From Verrucomicrobiota bacterium (lineage in GTDB: Bacteria > Verrucomicrobiota > Verrucomicrobiia > Chthoniobacterales > JAFAMB01), in NCBI GenBank assembly GCA_019241095.1, contig JAFAXJ010000048.1:1-9299 (forward strand): a stretch of DNA of 9,299 nucleotides, in the 5' to 3' direction. Each line of letters starts with the position of its first letter. Position 1 is the first letter of the stretch. A model generated the notes under the pieces. That model saw nothing but the letters and a program-made list of their open reading frames with translations. It made no database searches and had not been told where the DNA came from. Position numbers and translations under genes: made by a program. Of the stretch, positions 7,253-9,299 are shown piece by piece.

Positions 7253-8007
7253 ACTTCAACTTAAAAATTTGGCGCCAAGCTGAAGGATCCGCTGCCGGGA
7301 AGTTTGTTGATTATCAAGCAAAGGAAATCCCGGCCGAAGCTTCCTTTCTAGAGATGTTGGATATCGTCAACGAAGGCCTGATAGCGCGGAACGAAGAGCC
7401 GGTTGCCTTCGACTCCGATTGCCGGGAAGGAATCTGTGGCACCTGTTCGCTGGTGATCAATGGTGTTCCGCATGGACCCGGCAAAGCAAAGACCACTTGT
7501 CAGTTGTACATGCGCAGATTCCGCGATGGCGACACGATATGGGTCGAACCTTTTCGGGTATTAGCGTTTCCCATCATCAAAGATTTGATCGTGAACCGGA
7601 GTGCGTTAGACCAGATCGTTGAAGCCGGTGGATATATTTCAGTACGCGCCGGATCAGCTCCGGAGGCCAATGGGATAGCGGTCTCGAAACGAGACGCCGA
7701 TTTGTCGATGGAGGCTGCCGCATGTATCGGTTGCGGAGCTTGTGCCGCAGCGTGTCCGAATTCTTCGGCAATGTTGTTTACAGCGGCCAAAATCTCGCAT
7801 CTTGGACTGCTGCCGCAGGGTCAAGTAGAGCGGAGTCGGCGTGCGGTGAGCATGGTTCGGAAAATGGACGAGCTCGGATTTGGAAATTGCAGTAATCAGT
7901 ATGAATGCGAAGCCGTTTGCCCGGCCGAGATCAGTGCGGGCTTTATTGCTCGGTTAAATCGTGATTACGCAGGCAGTGCTGTAAAAGAAGCGGTTTTGGC
8001 TGAATAG
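7249..8007 (+). CDS. sdhB: Succinate dehydrogenase iron-sulphur subunit
   Basis: Electron-transfer subunit that carries electrons from the SdhA flavin to the quinone site through three clusters. It has 252 residues. The N-terminal ferredoxin domain has Cys58, Cys63, Cys66 and Cys84 ([10 protein letters not shown] and a later TC) for [2Fe-2S]. The C-terminal helical domain has Cys159, Cys162 and Cys165 in CIGCGAC, joined by Cys224 (VCP), for [4Fe-4S]. Cys169, Cys214 and Cys220 serve the [3Fe-4S] cluster. The C-x5-C-x3-CP spacing at 214-225 equals that of the E. coli subunit, so all three centres should form. The ATG lies inside the sdhA stop (4-base overlap), which implies translational coupling. 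The PHGPGK loop (74-79) and the short C-terminus fit the b558-type branch. It is the last gene of the operon. Confidence 0.98.
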   Translation: MNFNLKIWRQAEGSAAGKFVDYQAKEIPAEASFLEMLDIVNEGLIARNEEPVAFDSDCREGICGTCSLVINGVPHGPGKAKTTCQLYMRRFRDGDTIWVEPFRVLAFPIIKDLIVNRSALDQIVEAGGYISVRAGSAPEANGIAVSKRDADLSMEAAACIGCGACAAACPNSSAMLFTAAKISHLGLLPQGQVERSRRAVSMVRKMDELGFGNCSNQYECEAVCPAEISAGFIARLNRDYAGSAVKEAVLAE

Positions 8008-8064
8008 CATTCAAAACCGGCTGCCGCAGTATGTTCCTGGATTAATCATCGTGTCCCGAGACAT

Positions 8065-8085
8065 CCGATCAGTGCAACTGATCGG
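8065..8085. repeat. Perfect 9-bp hairpin downstream of sdhB
   Basis: CCGATCAGT (8065-8073) and ACTGATCGG (8077-8085) pair perfectly around a GCA loop, 57 bases after the sdhB stop. No T-run follows on either strand, so it is not a standard intrinsic terminator. It could protect the 3' end of the sdh mRNA, act in factor-dependent termination, or be a protein-binding palindrome. A smaller stem (GGCGGA/TCCGCC, 8189-8207) lies further on. Confidence 0.5.
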
Positions 8086-8126
8086 CAATGGCGGCACTGA
8101 TATGGGCGCAGGGATCAAAGCGGGCC

Positions 8127-8390
8127 ATGAAAAACAAGCCCGAGCCGAACGTGACAATGACAATCACTGACGGCTATCCGCCCGGGCCGGCGGAAAACCC
8201 ATCCGCCAAGCATATCACGGTTCTTACCGAAGGCGGGCGGCCTGTCATTGGGCAAAACCAGCATAATGAATCAACAAAACTCCGAGGGGATTGCGAATCT
8301 AATTCCGTTTGCTGAAGGTCAAAGAAAACGATTCGCACAGAATGGTTTATGCAAGCACCGGCGACTGGGTCCAAATCCTTTGGCTCAAAA
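8127..8390 (+). pseudogene. Possible decayed catalase N-terminal fragment (tentative)
   Basis: An open stretch begins at ATG 8127 (MKNKPEPNVTMTITDGYPPG) and later reads LTEGGRPVIGQNQHNEST. This resembles the LTTxxGxPVxDNQNSxTxG block near the start of monofunctional catalases. In another frame about 70 bases on, 8321-8356 reads KENDSHRMVYAS, which can be aligned with the RERIPERVVHAK block that follows in catalases. The blocks are closer together than normal, are in different frames, and the sequence then loses all likeness. If correct, this is a gene remnant with frameshift and deletion; if not, it is plain non-coding DNA. The similarity is from memory and short, so I hold it loosely. Confidence 0.25.
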
Positions 8391-8403
8391 CGATGCGAAT
8401 GCT

Positions 8404-8640
8404 ATGGCTAAAATGGAGGTCTGCGGAACGACTGCGACAGAGCCCCTTGAGATCACGTTCGGCGGCAAAACCCTTATCGTCCACAGCTTCGATGCGCCAT
8501 CCACGGATCGCCCCAGACCTGCGCGCACTTTAGTTGTAAGGTCATCGATTACGGCATCCAAGCCGGCAGCTGCGCCTATTGCGCTCAATACGTCGTGCAG
8601 GTGCAAGCAAAGGCCAGGGAACGATTCGAGGTCCACAGAA
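8404..8640 (+). pseudogene. Decayed gene for a small Cys-rich metallothionein/zinc-ribbon-type protein
   Basis: From ATG 8404 the frame reads MAKMEVCGTTATEPLEITF, then GGKTLIVHSF. This matches the start of small proteins often annotated as metallothioneins, whose pattern is about MxKCEVCGxxYxxxFEVxxxGKTxxFxSFECAIHAxAPxCAHCGCxIIGHGxE, ending in YCCAHCA. After SF (to 8490) the frame breaks. CAIH continues one base shifted (8493-8504), IAP follows after another shift (8507-8515), and CAHFSCKVIDYGIQAGSCAYCAQY continues in a third frame (8520-8591). Three single-base indels restore the family pattern. Several metal-binding positions are also changed: Met for the first Cys, Phe for a CxxC Cys, and one Cys of the CC pair lost. 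Substitutions at key sites together with indels point to true decay, not sequencing error alone. The 3' limit is uncertain. In the family, the Cys-rich knuckles probably bind zinc. Confidence 0.7.
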
Positions 8641-8789
8641 AATTTCGCAAAAACCATTGCTGACGGTTACTCAGGGCACGGTCGAAGACCACGCGGATTT
8701 GCTCGAGGCTTGCCATTGTGAGACGGTCGGCTTCATCCCGGTGCATTTCTTCAGATCCAAGGGGTGCGGCGCCGCGATCCTCTGCCAAG
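8641..8789. other. Short stretch without a recognisable gene
   Basis: I see no convincing gene, RNA or repeat here. A minus-strand open frame covering 8585-8788 contains a protein-like piece ([20 protein letters not shown]) but overlaps the decayed Cys-rich gene on the other strand and has no family I recognise. It may be another gene fragment. Confidence 0.3.
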
Positions 8790-9299
8790 TCACCGCGATT
8801 GCGTACACGTCAACATCTGTACTTTGTGCTGCCCAATACTCCTGATATCTGGTATTTCGCGGTTGTGTCGGCCGGGCCTGAAAATATACTCAAGTGTGTT
8901 GCCAGTCTTCTTGGCCCACCCCTCCGCGGTCTCCCTTGTCCAACTTGTTCCGTCACCGCTAAACCGAAGGCTTGAACCCCGGCTGAATTCGCGTGAGGTC
9001 TCGGCTTTTATGCTGCTTGGCCCCGGAGAGCCTGCCTTGGCATGGACAGCGAAAACGGCGAACGAAACAGGCTGCATTTTCAATCGGTAGCTCTTGAGAA
9101 CAGCTCCTTGGCCCAGTAGTGGACTGGCCTTGTCCAACCCGTCTAGAGCGACCTCACAGGACCGATCGGCAGGATTGACGGCCACGACAATTTTCTCTTC
9201 ACCGCCCGTACGTAGGTAAATAAATGGGTATCGGTTCTCTTGCGCGTACACCGGTTGAAAGTCTGCACTGTTGGCCAGCGCAGGGTGGTCTCGACGCAA
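8790..9299 (-). CDS. C-terminal part of a GH13 alpha-amylase/trehalose-synthase-type enzyme (5' end outside window)
   Basis: The frame enters at the right edge and 169 residues are visible to the TGA at 8790-8792. [20 protein letters not shown] followed by YPFIYLR and VVAVNPADR is the junction from the (beta/alpha)8 barrel into the beta-sandwich domain C of GH13 enzymes. [11 protein letters not shown] (75-85) looks like the normal end of that domain. In the family these enzymes act on alpha-glucans, maltose, sucrose or trehalose, in the cytoplasm or secreted; the catalytic Asp/Glu/Asp are outside the window, so the substrate cannot be named. Oddly, the frame runs on for about 84 residues after the expected end, with a Ser/Arg/Gly-rich, low-likeness tail ([11 protein letters not shown] onward), which may be a lost stop codon or a real extension. 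It converges with the sdh operon across a stretch of decayed DNA. Confidence 0.85.
   Translation of the reverse strand: MRRDHPALANSADFQPVYAQENRYPFIYLRTGGEEKIVVAVNPADRSCEVALDGLDKASPLLGQGAVLKSYRLKMQPVSFAVFAVHAKAGSPGPSSIKAETSREFSRGSSLRFSGDGTSWTRETAEGWAKKTGNTLEYIFRPGRHNREIPDIRSIGQHKVQMLTCTQSR

Noticed and set aside
8008..8090. Intrinsic terminator of the sdh operon
   Set aside because: The hairpin found at 8065-8085 has no T-run on either strand, so I list it only as a repeat.
8385..8657. Minus-strand 90-residue open frame that looks fairly protein-like
   Set aside because: It is the exact antisense of the decayed Cys-rich gene, which has the better explanation on the plus strand.
8248..8721. 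A 157-residue plus-strand open frame as an intact novel protein
   Set aside because: Only the part from 8404 to 8490 looks like protein, and it matches a known small Cys-rich family whose remainder lies in other frames. The rest is chance open sequence.
1..9299. CRISPR array, tRNA or rRNA genes, insertion sequence, toxin-antitoxin or defence genes
   Set aside because: I looked for spaced direct repeats, cloverleaf-like segments, transposase motifs and terminal repeats and saw none. The inverted repeats present are single and lie in control or intergenic DNA.

Overview
The window (about 50% GC by eye) shows a divergent arrangement of two gene blocks plus a decayed tail. The succinate dehydrogenase is of the single-cytochrome b558 type (5-helix SdhC, about 640-residue SdhA, 3-cluster SdhB, order C-A-B) that I know from Bacteroidota, Chlamydiota and Verrucomicrobiota. 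With the moderate GC and none of the starts preceded by a convincing Shine-Dalgarno sequence, I lean towards a Verrucomicrobiota or related PVC bacterium. This placement is an inference, not a proven assignment.

Layout. Positions 4487 down to 1 (minus strand): four consecutive, paralogous periplasmic substrate-binding proteins of the LivJ/LivK (type I periplasmic binding fold) family, each with its own signal peptide, packed with gaps of -4, 28 and 6 bases. The last one runs off the left edge, so the permease and ATPase genes, if present, are outside the window. Positions 4488-4603: a 116-base divergent control region with two strong inverted repeats and a good minus-strand promoter. Positions 4604-8007 (plus strand): sdhC-sdhA-sdhB, spaced 6 bases and then overlapping by 4 bases. 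Positions 8008-8789: no intact gene. This part holds a perfect 9-bp hairpin, a possible catalase remnant, and a clearly decayed gene for a small Cys-rich metallothionein/zinc-ribbon-type protein with several indels. Positions 9299 down to 8790 (minus): the C-terminal end of a GH13 alpha-amylase/trehalose-synthase-type enzyme with an unusual tail of about 80 residues.

How it works together. The SDH operon encodes a complete membrane complex oxidising succinate and reducing (mena)quinone; all flavin, iron-sulphur and candidate haem ligands are present. The binding-protein cluster probably feeds one or more amino-acid (or amide/short-chain acid) ABC importers with several ligand specificities. 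Amino-acid uptake and TCA-cycle respiration transcribed from one shared control region is suggestive, but shared regulation is not shown.

The least expected signals are the four-fold binding-protein array with a both-or-none cysteine pair in two of its members, the palindromes in the shared control region, the lack of ribosome-binding sites, and the gene graveyard behind sdhB. I found no evidence in this window for a wholly new system such as a defence island or mobile element.
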